Shown one piece after another: positions 1 to 12,817 of a DNA stretch of 64,000 nucleotides (within the stretch, counting starts at the first letter, position 1; the number at the start of each line of letters is the position of its first letter). The notes beneath the pieces are model-generated. The model was not told where the DNA came from and did no database searches. It saw nothing but the letters and a program-made list of their open reading frames with translations. This DNA is from Diprion similis. Lineage: Eukaryota; Arthropoda; Insecta; Hymenoptera; Diprionidae. The position numbers and the translations under genes were made by a program. The stretch lies in assembly GCF_021155765.1 (NCBI RefSeq), contig NC_060114.1, positions 5,270,001 to 5,334,000 of the forward strand, given 5' to 3'.

Positions 1-1326
1 GAAGTTGGAAAAAGTCGTAATTTCCGCCATAGAAATAGGGAAAAGTCGGGGAATTTTTAGGGAACGAGACAAAGTGCCCACTCTGAGAATTTCTGCACTG
101 CACACTTTCGTTTCGGCTCTATTTTTGTAGGCTTCTACTGCCGGTTAAAGCATCAGCTGCAGTAGTCTGCGCTGCACCCTCTTTACTCGATCACGCTGCC
201 GTAGCTCGTGAAAGTACGGAGAAAATTTTGAGAACCTTTTCACCCTTTTTTACTTTGTGTGTGTTTTTCCGCACAAATACAAGTTTTCGATCCATAACGT
301 GTTCTATATACCCACGTTTCGAAATTCATCGATCGTCATTGAAAATTACGAAACTGTAGGGTTGAAATAAAAAAAAATAGCAAAATAGAAAAAAAAAAAA
401 ACAGCTTCAGGCTGCAGGCTAGCATCTATATTTGGATTCTGCACAAACTTTTTGAAACTAGTGAACTTTTCGATTTTCCCCATGTGTTTGAATTTTTTAT
501 GCAAAAATCAAAGTTTGAGAAAGAAGTATAAAATTGTCTATACCAATAATGCGATTTGATGATGAATTTATGAATAGTGACTATATATTACACTTCATCT
601 ACTCATTTGTTATTTGAATTATTTTCGATTAATTTCGACCGATCTTTGGATCGATTATATATTTAATGCGTATGAATAATTGATCGTATCTTAAAAGTAG
701 AGAAGCATAGTATAATGATATCTAAACGTGGAAATAAGATTTTTGTTTTTTTCTGTTTTTTTTTTACTGAAAATCGTAAATTTCTGTTTTTCTTCTACTA
801 AACTTGGTACGATTTTTAGTAAGGAATAAGCATTATGATGGCTGTTCGGTGAAGGTGTAATAAATATGAACTCATGGATTGTTTTATAATTGCTATAAAT
901 TTATGAACAGATTATTATTCAATACAAAACAATAAATTGCTTACTCTTCTTTGTTTGAAAAAAATGATACGGTTATTTGTTTCTGCAGAATACAATCTAT
1001 ATTCAGTTGATTTCTTTTCGCAAACAAAACAAACAAAACTATTTTTTCTGCAATTAAACATCAGTTGATCCAATAACTTACGACCATTCAAATCAACTAA
1101 TTATATTTACGATTAGCTATGGTGACTAAATTTCACATTCAGGGGCCTGTATTGATACAGATTTAGTTGACATTATCGAAGTTTTTTCTGTAACTAAACA
1201 TCACTAAAGTCAACTAATGCTCAGTTGCAGATTAAGTCGCCATAAGAATTTTTTTTTTCTCTGTACAGAAATCCTTTCTTCTTTCACAATTTTGAACGAG
1301 AATTTTTTTTTGTTTATTTTCACCCA
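1..1326. other. Upstream region of hunchback, no coding exon recognised
   Basis: No open frame here resembles a protein I know. The first 240 bases are less AT-rich than the rest and could hold a 5' untranslated exon or promoter, but I see no decisive TATA box or initiator. The stretch from about 1290 to 1326 ends in a pyrimidine-rich tract and an AG, a plausible splice acceptor just before the hunchback coding start, which suggests a non-coding first exon lies upstream, in this stretch or outside the window. Confidence 0.4.
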
Positions 1327-1350
1327 GCGGTGACCGCATCGGTGTACAAG

Positions 1351-4300
1351 ATGAGAGGTAACTGGACCACGGAAGATCCGGTCACGGCTCCTCCGATGGA
1401 TCAGCAGCAGATAAACGTCGAGTCCCAGCATTCGCCAGCCACGCCCGCCTGGAATATCAGCGACAAAATCGTGGTGAGTAACCCCCGAGACGCCCCTGCA
1501 TCATCCCCCTCATCAAACCCCGCGACGTGGAGGAGAGCCCAGCCTCTCTCTAGCAAAATTCGTCATTTGCCGAGCTCCGCCATCACTGAGTTTCCCCTTT
1601 TTTCCCGAACGAAACTCGCGATCAGTGCAATCGATACACTCGTGCTTTTTATCTTTTTTCCTTTTTTCCTTCTTTCTGCAATCTTTATTTTCGCGCAAGT
1701 AGAATTTTTATCACTATTGTTATTAGATATAGATAAATACGGAAGAAGATTAAGCGTGCAGTATGTTGTGGTAGGTTAGTTTGCCTTTTAAACGAACTCA
1801 ATACTTGAATTAAAATCTTATTTGTTGCATATAATAGTTGCTTCGGAGTATTTCTAATTACATTGATATTGTTACGATTCGAGAGGTCTGCAAGTATTGA
1901 TTTTAGTTGAAGGAAAATGTGGCGCTAGTAACTATTTAGTATTACTTTAGTAATTAGTATACTAGATTTTCTAACTATTGAGATAGTAAATCTGTTTGTC
2001 TAGCTTGCTAGAATCTTTTTCGGTTATGGTAAAAAAAATGCAGATTGTTTACGAATGTATAGTAAGCACAATATAAGAATTTCCCTCGGTGTGAGCATGA
2101 GTAGAAAATTAGATGTGCAATCTAAAATATCTGTTTCCAATGTTTCATTTCGATATTGAATAATTATGAGAGAGTTGAATTTCTAAAACATTAGTTTATG
2201 GAATTTTAAACAAGACTGAAAGGTCCGAAGCGCCGATGTTTCTCAGAAATCAAATTGTTTATACGTTAACGTCGTTACAAAATTCAACTTTACGAAAATA
2301 TATCTTTCTTTTATTGGCGAATGCTGAATGTTTTCTGCTACGATATTCGCAAATTTTTTACTTGACGGAAAACGGAAGTATAGTTGCGAGGTTAAGATTC
2401 GCTGATGTTTTCCATTTTTCTATTCCGTGGTCGTTTTGGAATCGTGAATTTTACGTCTGCGATGAGTCAGTTCAATACCAAATCGATTTACCTCTGATTC
2501 AAAAAAAAAAAATTCCTTTCACATGAAAAAGTATTTAAACACTGCGAAAAATCAGTTTTTCTCCGATCATCTAACTACTGTAACCTTATTTGTGAGTTTA
2601 TTGGAGAAATGAGAAATTCTTTCGTAAAATTAGATTTCATACTTAAATTTTTTCATATTAAAGCTTTAGATTAGCTTCTAAAGTTACAACATTTTTGTTT
2701 TTTCAACACGTTATTGGTTACTAAACAATATTTGAACCGTTGTGATTAAATCGCAGCTAGAATGGACCTTGAAATTTCACAGAAATCTAACAAAATATGA
2801 GTATGGAAACAATCGTACCGTAAAAAACTCTAAAGATATTCCAAATCATGAAAAATGTACCAAATATTGACGTGAATTTTCGAATTTTAATTTTGGAATA
2901 TTTTAGTTACACGGTGTACCAAAGTCCAACGTTCGAATTCAAATAACAACGAAGACAATTGGCAATGGCGGCTTTCCGTTTCATAAACCTCGTTTCTTAA
3001 TCTCGCAGTTAGGTTTTTTCCATGTTCTTATATATTGTAACGAAAGTAAAGGTATTGTATTTGCATTGTGTGTGTGTGCGATTGGTATACATACATACAT
3101 ATATGTATAGACAGATAGTATACATATACGTAAGGACAAGGGTGGTGTACATAAGCTTTATTTCAGTAAAGTATAACGTGAAAAATATTTACATTTCAAA
3201 TGACTCATTGCTGGGCTCGCAATCTTGGTAAATAAAAACTTTTCTACAATAACTGCCCTGGGCAACCGAAGGTCGCTGGGTCCCTGATTAGCTGACAGCA
3301 AAAAATGGAAAAAGAGAATAAACAACGGAAAGCCAGCAATTGTATCGCTCAAGGAATTCACTAAACAAAGTTTCACTAAACACACGTGAATTGAATCAGA
3401 TTTTTTGCTATACATTTTATAAAAATCTTTTAACCTCACTTATAGCTGATTGTATTACATTCTTTGAAATTACGAAAAATTAAAATTTATTATCCGTCAA
3501 GGATGATAAACTTTCTATGAAAATTCCAATATGCAGACGCAGAATGGATGCAGATGTAGGAAAATGCTTTTATTTCGTCAGAGGTATGCAGTGTAAAATC
3601 CACTAAGTGGCGTGCGAATTCGGTGAAACGGCACGAGGCCAAGCGTAGTAACGTTAGATTATCGGAACATATGAAAAAAAATGTTAGCAACTAGAGAATA
3701 AGTTCAAGTAAGTTAAGTTCGCAAAATACAAGTTCAATGTAATCGCTATTAAGTATAAACAAGGCTTAATAGGCCACATATTGCCTAAATACGTCGCATC
3801 CTTACGCCATCTTTTTTCTCCTATCCGCGCATTCGATTGTTTCTTTCGTGTTCCACATTCCGATTCTGTTCCATTTGTTCCTCTCCCGTTCCACTGTTCT
3901 GACATTCCTTCTAGTGAATTTTGGACAATGCTGATGTTCCTAAATCAGAAATTTTTTACAAAAAATACATCGTTACGATTAAGTTACAAACTTCAAGCTT
4001 GTGATATAGGAAGTAGAAATATTGAGGACAACAAGGCGATGTGAGCCTCGAACGAGAATAAATAATAACCTTGAATAACGATGAAAATAACCCCAAATGA
4101 GAATGAAAATAAATCCTGGACAGCAATGAACATAATACGAATAAAAATAACTCGAATTAAAGATGAAATTGACTTTTAATAAGGACAAAAATAACTCTGA
4201 ATAACCTCGATTTTCAGAAGGAGGAGCCGCAGGAGGACAAAAACAATGACTCCGGGGTGTCGCCGGGTCACTACACGAGCAACTCGGTGTCCCCAAGGAG

Positions 4301-7300
4301 TCGACGTTCGTCTTCAACGGCGAACGGAAGCCTGTCACCTGGAAGTGCGACGTCACAGGACTCGAACGCGACGCAGTACGAATACAGCCCCCAGAGAATA
4401 TTCAAATCTTGCGCTTCGCCCGTTGGATTTCCCCACGCCAACGGCGCGAGGTCGCCGAAATTGTCCGCGGCCTACGTCGACGACATCAGCCAACGGAACA
4501 ACAGCTTCGCGCAGGCTGACCAACCCCTCGACATGGTGTCCAGCACCATGAAACCCGACCACGACGAGGCAGCCATTATGCAGTGCCCGATTTGCCCCTT
4601 CAGCACTGCTCATAGGTTAGTTTATGACGTCATTATTACAGATTATTAGCTAGACGTAAAACGATCTTCATTTTTAGGTTAGTATGGTAGGAAGATTATT
4701 ATAGATAATCATGCATCGCAGTGTAAAAAAAGATGTATCGCTTGCGCAACAAATTATGAGGAAAAATTTCAAACTCGGAGTTAAAAAATGTTGGGTTTCG
4801 ATTATTTTTTTATTTTTTTATTTTTGTTTCGTCACACCCGGAAAAAATACTTTGCTTTTATGAGCAGGTACGTTGTCTGCAGTGTTGTTTAGTAAAGGAC
4901 ATAACTAAATTACGAACCTTTATACTCTGTGGTGGTTAGATTATAATTTGTGGGTAAAACGACCTCTTCAAATATGACGCGGACTCAAAGCTTTAAACGT
5001 GTTTTATGGCCAGCTTTAGTCCGGTCAGGATCAGGCTTGACGAGTCTTGTTCAATGCATTGATTCAGTAATTTTACGTTGTAAACTAGCATTGTGGTTCC
5101 AGTATGAGCAATTCTTTGTAGACCACGAAAATTCTGACCATTATTTAAGCGAACAAACTTTTTTGCCCGGTCAATGTGATGCGCGGAAAATTTTTGGCTT
5201 TCGGAATCGATTGTTTATATTTTAAAATAATTGGATGTTTATTCTAGTGAATTCCTTGCTCTGGTAATGATATTTTAGTAATATACAGGAAAATAATTGA
5301 TCTCTGTAATTGATTTCCATAAAGATGCGGCAAATGGAGATTCTTGTTTGTTTTACCTCATTCAGCAAGTCCATATTTTTGTTGACCTTCTTTATTTTTC
5401 ATTATCCAGTGGACCAAGTGCCGTACGGAACCTGACCTTTTCTTATCAAACACGAAGTATTTGTATCGCAAATGAGTAAACACTACCCAGAAGGATATGA
5501 GGCTATTTTTATGTGGCGATTAAAATGATTTTTAGTTTTCTACACCATTTTCGTCTCACATTATTCTACTAATTTTACTGAGAAAAGTATTTGTTTCGAA
5601 AAAGAATGACTTTAACCTCATACTTTTGTGAAATTATTCAAACTCTCAAACATTCTAGGAAATCTTTTGAAATCTTTAAAAATTTCTAAAATCCTTGAAC
5701 TCGCGTCAATCTCTGAAATTCAATAAAATCCCGTAGACTTCCAAAAAGTTCTGAAGTCTCTGAATCACATCATATCTCTACAGTTCTTTGAAATCTTTTG
5801 AAATCCATTAAAATTGACTAAAATCTTTGAAATCACATGATACTTGCGAAATTTTTGGAACCCTATGCAATCCCTGAAATCCGATTCAAACTTTCCAAGT
5901 CTTTTGAAATTCTTATTTAACATCTTACAATAAGTTATCAAAGCCAATTGGATTGTTTGATCATCCAAAATATTTGAATCTTTGAAAACAAAAATAAAAA
6001 TAAATAATGAAAAATCAAGGCTTTGAAAATCTCCAAGTACTTGGAAACAAAATCCCTAAAAGTCTAAAAAATCCTTCGAAATCCCTGGAATGTTTGAAAT
6101 CACGGTGAAAACAATCTTGAATTCAAGTGTTGGTATAGGAATAGTAAATAGTTGCTAACCCCTCGTATGATAGATTGTATACAACAAAGTGACTCAAAGT
6201 AGCTAAAAAAACATGGTTCTCACGACCTCTTAAATCCCTTTCAGATTGCAGTTCAACGATCACTTGACGGCCCATTCTTCATCAAAATTCGACACGCCGG
6301 ACTTTTCGAATTCGTCTTACGCGCACGTGAGTTCATTGTCCGAGGACGGAGCGCGAGGTTCTCCAAGTCAGGGTGAGCGGTCCGAGCAGGAGTTCGACGA
6401 GACGGATGAACCAGGCTTGCGAGTGCCGCGAGTAAACTGCCAAGGCAAGGTGAAGACGTTCAGATGTAAGCAGTGTAACTTCGTGGCGATAACGAAGCTC
6501 GAATTCTGGGAGCACAGCAGGGGCCACATAAAGGCTGAGAAGTTGCTGACCTGCCCGAAGTGTCCCTTCGTAACGGAGTACAAACACCACCTCGAGTACC
6601 ACCTGAGGAACCATTTTGGCTCGAAGCCGTTCAAGTGCGACAAGTGCCCGTATTCCTGTGTCAACAAGTCGATGCTTAACAGTCATCTCAAGTCCCACTC
6701 GAACGTCTATCAGTATCGATGCGCCGAGTGTTCATACGCCACCAAATACTGTCACTCGTTGAAGCTCCACCTGAGAAAGTACTCCCACAAACCAGCAATG
6801 GTTCTGAACCCAGACGGTTCTCCGAACCCGTTGCCCATCATCGACATCTACGGGACCAGACGCGGACCGAAGCAGAAGACCCCAAAGACGCCTGACGATT
6901 CGGGGAACAAAATGGCCGGCGTCATCTCAGCACAGATTCAGGGAAATCCATTCGCCATTGATCATCATCATCAGCAGGTGCAGATTGGAATGCGGCAGAT
7001 GAATTACGGGCAGTTTTTCTCCGCTGTTAATCTGCCGGTCAACTTCCTCCAGCAGATACACGACAACAAAAACGAGATCCGGAAACTGGAGGAGTTAAAA
7101 TCCTTCGATCTATTTTCCCGGGAGAAGAACGACGATTTCGGAGCTCAGAGGGACGCGATGTTGATCTCACCGAGCGATTTTTCCGTCGGGAATCCAAAGG
7201 ACCCCGAGTCTCCGGCGGAACCGAGTCCTCTGGATCTTAGCAAACCGGAAATTGAACGGAATTCTAAGACAAATTCAAACGTCAAAAGCGGAGGAACCAG

Positions 7301-7640
7301 CAGGCGCAAGGGAAAGGCCTTTAAATTGGACAAATTGATGCTCGCTCAGGAGTCGGATGACGAGACTTCCGACTCCACTTCGAATCCTGCGACCGATCAG
7401 CTCCGAGCATTGACCCCCGACGCTCAGCAAGCGAAGGTTAGTCAGGAAATCACTTCCGGTGGCGCTGCTGCGGACTACAATTGCCAGTACTGCGAAATCG
7501 CCTTTGGCAACGTCGTTATGTACACGATGCACATGGGATATCATGGGTACAAGAATCCATACACTTGCAACATGTGCGGACACGAGTGCGTCGACAAAGT
7601 TTCGTTCTTTCTGCACATCGCGAGGTCTTCGCACTCATGA
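1351..7640 (+). CDS. hb: Hunchback, C2H2 zinc-finger gap transcription factor
   Basis: Nuclear DNA-binding regulator of anterior-posterior patterning and neuroblast timing in insects. Three coding exons: 1351-1473, 4218-4615 and 6245-7640, joined in phase to 638 codons ending at TGA. The ATG at 1351 (Met-Arg-Gly-Asn-Trp) follows a splice acceptor at 1326; an in-frame GTG at 1330 is not a likely start. Seven C2H2 fingers: one at residues 164-184 created by the exon 2/3 junction, the classical middle block at 248-268, 277-297, 305-325 and 333-355, and the C-terminal pair at about 587-607 and 615-637, which in hunchback serve dimerisation. After the middle block comes the highly conserved stretch around [22 protein letters not shown] motif at residues 502-506 fits a CtBP-binding site, and VKEEP at the exon 1/2 junction fits a SUMO-acceptor consensus. 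The family assignment is firm; untranslated exons and promoters were not located. Confidence 0.96.
1474..4217 (+). other. hunchback intron 1
   Basis: Begins with GTGAGT and ends with TTTTCAG, phase 0. It is AT-rich with no credible coding exon. Short ORFs inside it (for example 2236-2526 and 3022-3231) have low-complexity composition and no recognisable domain. A short stretch near 3085-3130 is rich in TA/CA dinucleotides. It could carry enhancers, but nothing in the sequence alone identifies them. Confidence 0.7.
4616..6244 (+). other. hunchback intron 2
   Basis: Starts GTTAGT and ends CCCTTTCAG; the junction is phase 2 and completes an arginine codon inside a zinc finger. The final third (about 5635-6110) is a degenerate short-period repeat built around TTTGAAATC/CTGAAATC words, entered separately. 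No coding exon is seen. Confidence 0.8.
5635..6110. repeat. Cryptic short-period repeat (GAAATC-type words)
   Basis: Over about 475 bases the word GAAATC or a one-mismatch variant (GAAATT, AAAATC, GAAGTC) recurs every 10-25 bases, mostly in the same orientation, in a context such as CTTTGAAATC. It is too diverged to be a simple microsatellite and looks like an old, decayed tandem array. It lies just before the last hunchback coding exon. Confidence 0.65.
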
Positions 7641-10600
7641 TTATCGATCGAAATCATTACTTTCTTTTCCCGATTATTTTGTTGTTATTATTCTACCTTC
7701 ATTTTTTCTTTTTTCCGTCATTTTTTTTTTTTTTTTTTCATTTTCATTTTTTTTTTTTTTTACTCTCGTGTGTATCTAATCAAAGCATATTTTCGTTTCC
7801 CGGTATATATTGTACGAAAAAACGATCGTCAGCTCAAAATGCTCGCCTTGAAGAATAAAAAAAATTTGTTTCAACGTTAACGTCATACGAAAATAATGGC
7901 GAAAAAATTTCGAAACGATCATTGTAACCGAATAAATAACGATTGGTTTACACTTAACTTTTGGACTGTTCAAAACTAGCTTGAATTTCATTCTCGAATG
8001 ATTACTGATCCTTCTTCTATCACAAATGTATTTTTTTTGTTTATTCGTATGCTGTGAAAAAATTGATTTTATTTTTACTATCGATCAATTTCATATAAAA
8101 TATTGTTCAATCGAATATACTTGCAAGAGAAAAAAAAATCTATTCATAAAAAGGATCCGATTTGTTTTTTTGTTTTGTTTTTTATTTTTTTTTTAATCTT
8201 AAATTGTATTCAAAGTACGGAACCCCAAGAATTTTTTGAAATGATACGTCATTTCGTATGAAAAAAAAAAAAAAAAAAAAAAAATTGACGCAAGTTGTAT
8301 TTGAAAATTTGTGTACCTGATATGGTTTGTTTTGAAAATCAGAAGCCACTTATTGAATTAATCTGGACTGAAAGTTGGGCTAAGAATTGAAAATTCGAAA
8401 TGAAATCCAGCTTGAACGACGCTTGAATTTCGAGCTGAGCTGTTCTTCTGGGTGGGAATTTGGGCTTTGACACGCGTTAGCAGTAAACGATGCGAAATTT
8501 TCTTGTGTCAAAGTCGTGAACTTAAGAATCTCATGAAATCTAGTCAAAAAAAATTAAACAAACGAAAAAATGCATAAATGAACAAACATACAAAATAAAA
8601 TTAAAAAAGACGCCTTGCGAAGGCTGCAAGCTTTTTTCTTAGCTTGGAGTGCAATTATTATTATTATTATTATCATTATTATCATTATTATCATTATTAT
8701 TATTCTTATTATTATTATTATTATTATCATTGTCAATATTATCAATATTATCATTATTATCATTATTATTACTATTATTATTATTATCGTTACCTCATAC
8801 GTATAATATGAGAATAGAGAACTATGTATCCACGGTATTTACAGTTCCTGCAGCTCATATTATTAATATCATCATTATTGATATTAATGTGTGACATAAG
8901 ATTCGAGTTAATTAATATCGTTGATATAATTATAGGAAATAAAGAGTCCAGCGAAGGAGAGAATTGTCAAGATAATTAGGGCTCAATGTATTGTAAGGAA
9001 TTATGATTTAGATTTTTGAATTTCGTGAAATCATATAATAATTATACAGAGTTGAATGCGGATGATCAGTGACAGAAGGAATTTACACATCAGAGATGAA
9101 AGACTGGGTTTAAAAATTTAACACATCCCCATTATAAACTACGTAGGAAAATATTTTGAATACCTGAAAAAAAAAAAAAGTAAGAAATAAACATAACAGC
9201 GACGAATGAACGAGTGATTGATAATATTTTTCTACATTATTATGTATGTATACGTGTGTAATTTATGAATGAAAAACACGATTATGAACACTTATAATGA
9301 GTTCATAATATTGCAAGATATATTTAGATCTTAAGAGTTAGTATAATTATCTGAGATAAAAATAAATCAAAATCAAAACAAAAATCAAAATATAGTTTTG
9401 TATACTTATATATGTATAGTAATAATCGTAAAGTATTCATAAGTGAAAAGAATTTAACAAAAAAGAAAAAAAAAAAAAACAATGTGTACGCAGAAAACGC
9501 CTTTCAGAGTACTAATAATCAAAATTAAATTATCCAAAGATTCTCTTCTTGTCTGTTTGCGTTAACTTTTTTTTTTTTAATTTTTTTTTTTTTTTTTTTT
9601 TTGGTCCAAAGAATATTCGGTATTATATTACATAAAAAAAATATATATATTATATCATATGTATTATAAATATACGATAAGAAAAGACTGACAAAACATG
9701 ATAATTGATAATTATCATTCAATATATGCGATTTGAAAAATGAAAAGTCCATGATTCGCGGCGTCGTTTCAAAAACGTTGTGTGTCGACAATCTGGAAAG
9801 CATCTGAGAATATAAGTATTGTAAACGAGTGATTAAGAAAAATCATGAAACATGTTTAATAATATTTATTCACTTGATTATGCGCGCTTATTTCTCTTGA
9901 TTTGTTAGCGTAAAATATTTACACACGTAACACAAAGTTCATTTACTTTTTTCACTTCCTTTTTATTTTCTTATACTTTTTAATTTCATCGACTTGGGTT
10001 TGAAGTCATAATGATATTTTATTTATTTTCTCGCAATATTAATATTCTTCTGTTTTGGTCTTACATAAAACGTGACTGAAATGTTTCTTTGACGGTAAAC
10101 AGACAGTTTTGAATAGACGCGTTTGGACTTTATACAACTATATATTATAATATTCTTACTTATAATGGTAACATTTCATTACAATTCCGTCTATATATAT
10201 ATAGTATTATTTATCATACGAAAAATTCGATGTGAAGGAAAGCGATTTTTTTTCTATATTTTCCTTGTATTTCCAAGGTGTGTACATTATTAATATTTGT
10301 GTTATCAACTCGGACATGATGATAACACAAATTATATATATACATATATATATATATATCCATCCTTTTCATACAATTCAATTACGGTAATGATAACTGA
10401 CATTCCTTTCTATATGGCGCATTCGATGCCAAATTAGCAGCCCATCTACCTTACCCATTTCGATTTAAAATTTTTTTTTTATGATGCTCTTACCGACTCA
10501 AAGGGGTCTCGGAAATCTTTTCTGATTTTTTTAACCACCGGTGAATCTTGAAAAAATCAAAAAACCAATTCCGAAAATACCATTTTTGAAAATCATGGCC

Positions 10601-12042
10601 TGCTAATTTGATGTGGAATGCTCCATATACGTATTATATGTATAATCTTGAAAATATATAAGTTATTTATATACAAATATACATGCTATGAATTATTCTT
10701 CAATTAATTTTCTTCATCTGATGTTTTCCTCCATCCAAGTAACCGTTTAATCCAGTGATTTTCCCCCGTAAATAATCAATCGAGACTTGATTGAAGAGTT
10801 TATAAAAGGAATCTTACTTTTCGAAAATGAGCTCGCACGTGTTGAAAATTTTTTAACTCCGCGATGCCAAATTCTGGTTGAATTTCTCTCACACGTGATC
10901 AATATCAGACACTCGTTACATGGATGACAATTGAAACGATGCTATTGAAGTAAGATCGGGAATAAAAATTACTCGCAAACTTCTCGCCTATTGCTGAAAA
11001 TAATACGAAAGGTTTTAACCTTCACCATTTATTAAAAAATGCAAAGTGAGTTGATTTCGTAATATAATAAAGCATACTTCACCTATCGATGCAAATATTG
11101 AGTGTCTGGTTTCAAAGGCAAAGCAAAAGAAATATGTATACAGTATTAAGAATAACCTTATAGTGAATATTAAAACGAAAAATCTCGTGGAATTCCAGGG
11201 GAAAGTTCGAGAAATCCTAGCAAAGTCAGTCATAAGGAAGAAAACAGTCCTAGATGGAGGGCTGAACTCTTCGCCCCAGTTTTCAAAGAGATAACGCAAA
11301 GCCTGCCAGAGGCAAGTCTTTTCATTTTCCACATTTCTTAATAGTTTGCAAATCAAGTATCCATTTAGAAATCAATGTAGTATTTTTAACAGATGATATA
11401 CATACATTTTTCAAACAGTAAGGAAGTCGTGTTGATTCGAAGAATAAGGGACTCTGAGTGTTTCGTAATAACACAAAATACTTCAAAAATATTGAATGGA
11501 TCACAAAGTTACCAATTGAAATTATCTTCGAACGTGAAATGTCGTTTGAATCATTTAAATCATTGGACTTCTTTTGAAAAATCTTGCTATTTGCCAAATA
11601 GTTTGATACTCAATGAATATTTTGGATTCGTGTCAAATTTTGAACAGTAAATCTGAAACTATTGAGAATCGTAGAAGGTATTAAAATTTTTGTCATTCGT
11701 GCAATATCATTGAATCCATTATAGATATTTTTGGGAGCCTACCAAACTCTTTTAAGATTTCTCGAGCTACTTAAAATTTTCTGAAAACATTTGATTTGAA
11801 TTATCTGAGATTATGTAAAACAATTTGCACGTATAAATTCTATCAAACTGGCTGGTTTTTACTGAAATGTTTGTAACTCTTTTCAAGCCCAGAACAAAAC
11901 CTTTTAGAAAAATATTCTAAAATTATTGCAAATTTAGAAACTATGAAACTATTATATTAGAAAATATCAAATCTTTAAAAATCAAGACATCCGATGTGAC
12001 CACAAATATGCCAGTGCGCATGGATCACTAACTAATAATACA
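7641..12042. other. hunchback 3' UTR and intergenic DNA
   Basis: After the hunchback stop the sequence is extremely AT-rich, with T-runs near 7720-7762, an A-run near 8262-8284, a trinucleotide microsatellite at about 8655-8790 and another T-run at about 9566-9602. AATAAA signals occur at 7854, 7931 and 8938, so the 3' UTR probably ends at one of these. I looked for a Nanos-response-element pair (GTTGT followed by ATTGTA at short spacing) and saw isolated half-sites only. From 9800 to 12042 nothing coding is recognisable. Confidence 0.55.
8655..8790. repeat. (ATT)n/(ATC)n microsatellite
   Basis: About 135 bases of ATT units interrupted regularly by ATC, directly readable. It yields long poly-Ile and poly-Leu frames that are artefacts. 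It probably lies in the hunchback 3' UTR or just beyond it. Confidence 0.9.
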
Positions 12043-12581
12043 AGGGTACTTAATGCCTTAATTTGGCAAAAAGTGGAGCAACTTTTTACCTTTTGAAAAT
12101 TTTGAAAAAAAATTTACAAATCGGTTATCACTCACCCGAAATTGGGAAAATTTTCACTGTTGCACTAAAAGGATCGAACTACCCGATATGATGCCGCTCG
12201 GCGCCGATAAAACACAGACTTTGAGCCCAGTCTCATAAGATTAGATGGTAAAATGATGAAATGGCAGCTGATCTGGTTTTACGATTACAAAAGATACCGA
12301 CATTTTTTTACCGACATCACACGCCTGCCGGTAATGCATGCGTGTAATGTCGGTAAGAAATTACCGACACATTAGTGCAACAGTGAAAATTTTCCCAATT
12401 CCGGTGAGTGATAACCGATCTGTAAATTTTTTTTCAAAATTTTTAAATAGTAAAAACTTTTTCCACTTTTTGCCAAATTAAGGCATCAATTACCCGAGTT
12501 TCATCCTGATCCCTTGAGCGGTATAGGAGTTTTGACTCGCCGCGTTTTCGAGGTGTATGTACAACGCGACTTATAAGCACC
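12043..12581. mobile_element. Foldback/MITE element copy 1 (left-truncated)
   Basis: A long inverted repeat: the left arm starts with TTAATGCCTTAATTTGGC and the right arm ends with the matching complement followed by an outer segment containing CGTTTTCGAGGTGTA. The arms run about 230 bases each around a centre near 12330 that contains GCATGCGTGTAATG. It matches the complete copy at 55086-55887 but lacks the outermost ~90 bases of the left arm, so no target-site duplication is visible. No coding capacity. Confidence 0.85.
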
Positions 12582-12817
12582 TTTTAGGGAACACCTACTG
12601 TATTCTAAATACAATTCTAAACAAAAACACACCAAAACATGTTGATTTTTTTTCAGAATTGCATTTATAATACAGCTGTTGTACCGTTTTTACGTTGTGA
12701 TACACAGCCTCTCATAATAGACAAAATACAAGACATTAAACTCGAATTGAATATTCATTTTCAGTTCTAGGTTATTCATTACAAACAGACTAATTTTCAA
12801 TCAACCATTCACAGGTG
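12582..12817. other. Upstream flank of the sAC-like gene
   Basis: AT-rich, no ORF. The sequence just before the proposed start codon reads CATTCACAG followed by GTG ATG, so the ATG at 12818 may sit in an exon preceded by a 5' UTR intron. No promoter motif can be supported. Confidence 0.4.

Noticed and set aside
6333..7634. Several antisense and alternative frames over hunchback exon 3
   Set aside because: Shadows of the coding strand; none shows a domain, and the zinc-finger frame is unambiguous.
7641..8300. Nanos/Pumilio response elements in the hunchback 3' UTR
   Set aside because: Only isolated GTTGT and ATTGTA words at wrong spacing; no convincing bipartite site.
8554..8894. Poly-Ile and poly-Leu frames on both strands
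   Set aside because: Direct translation of the ATT/ATC microsatellite.
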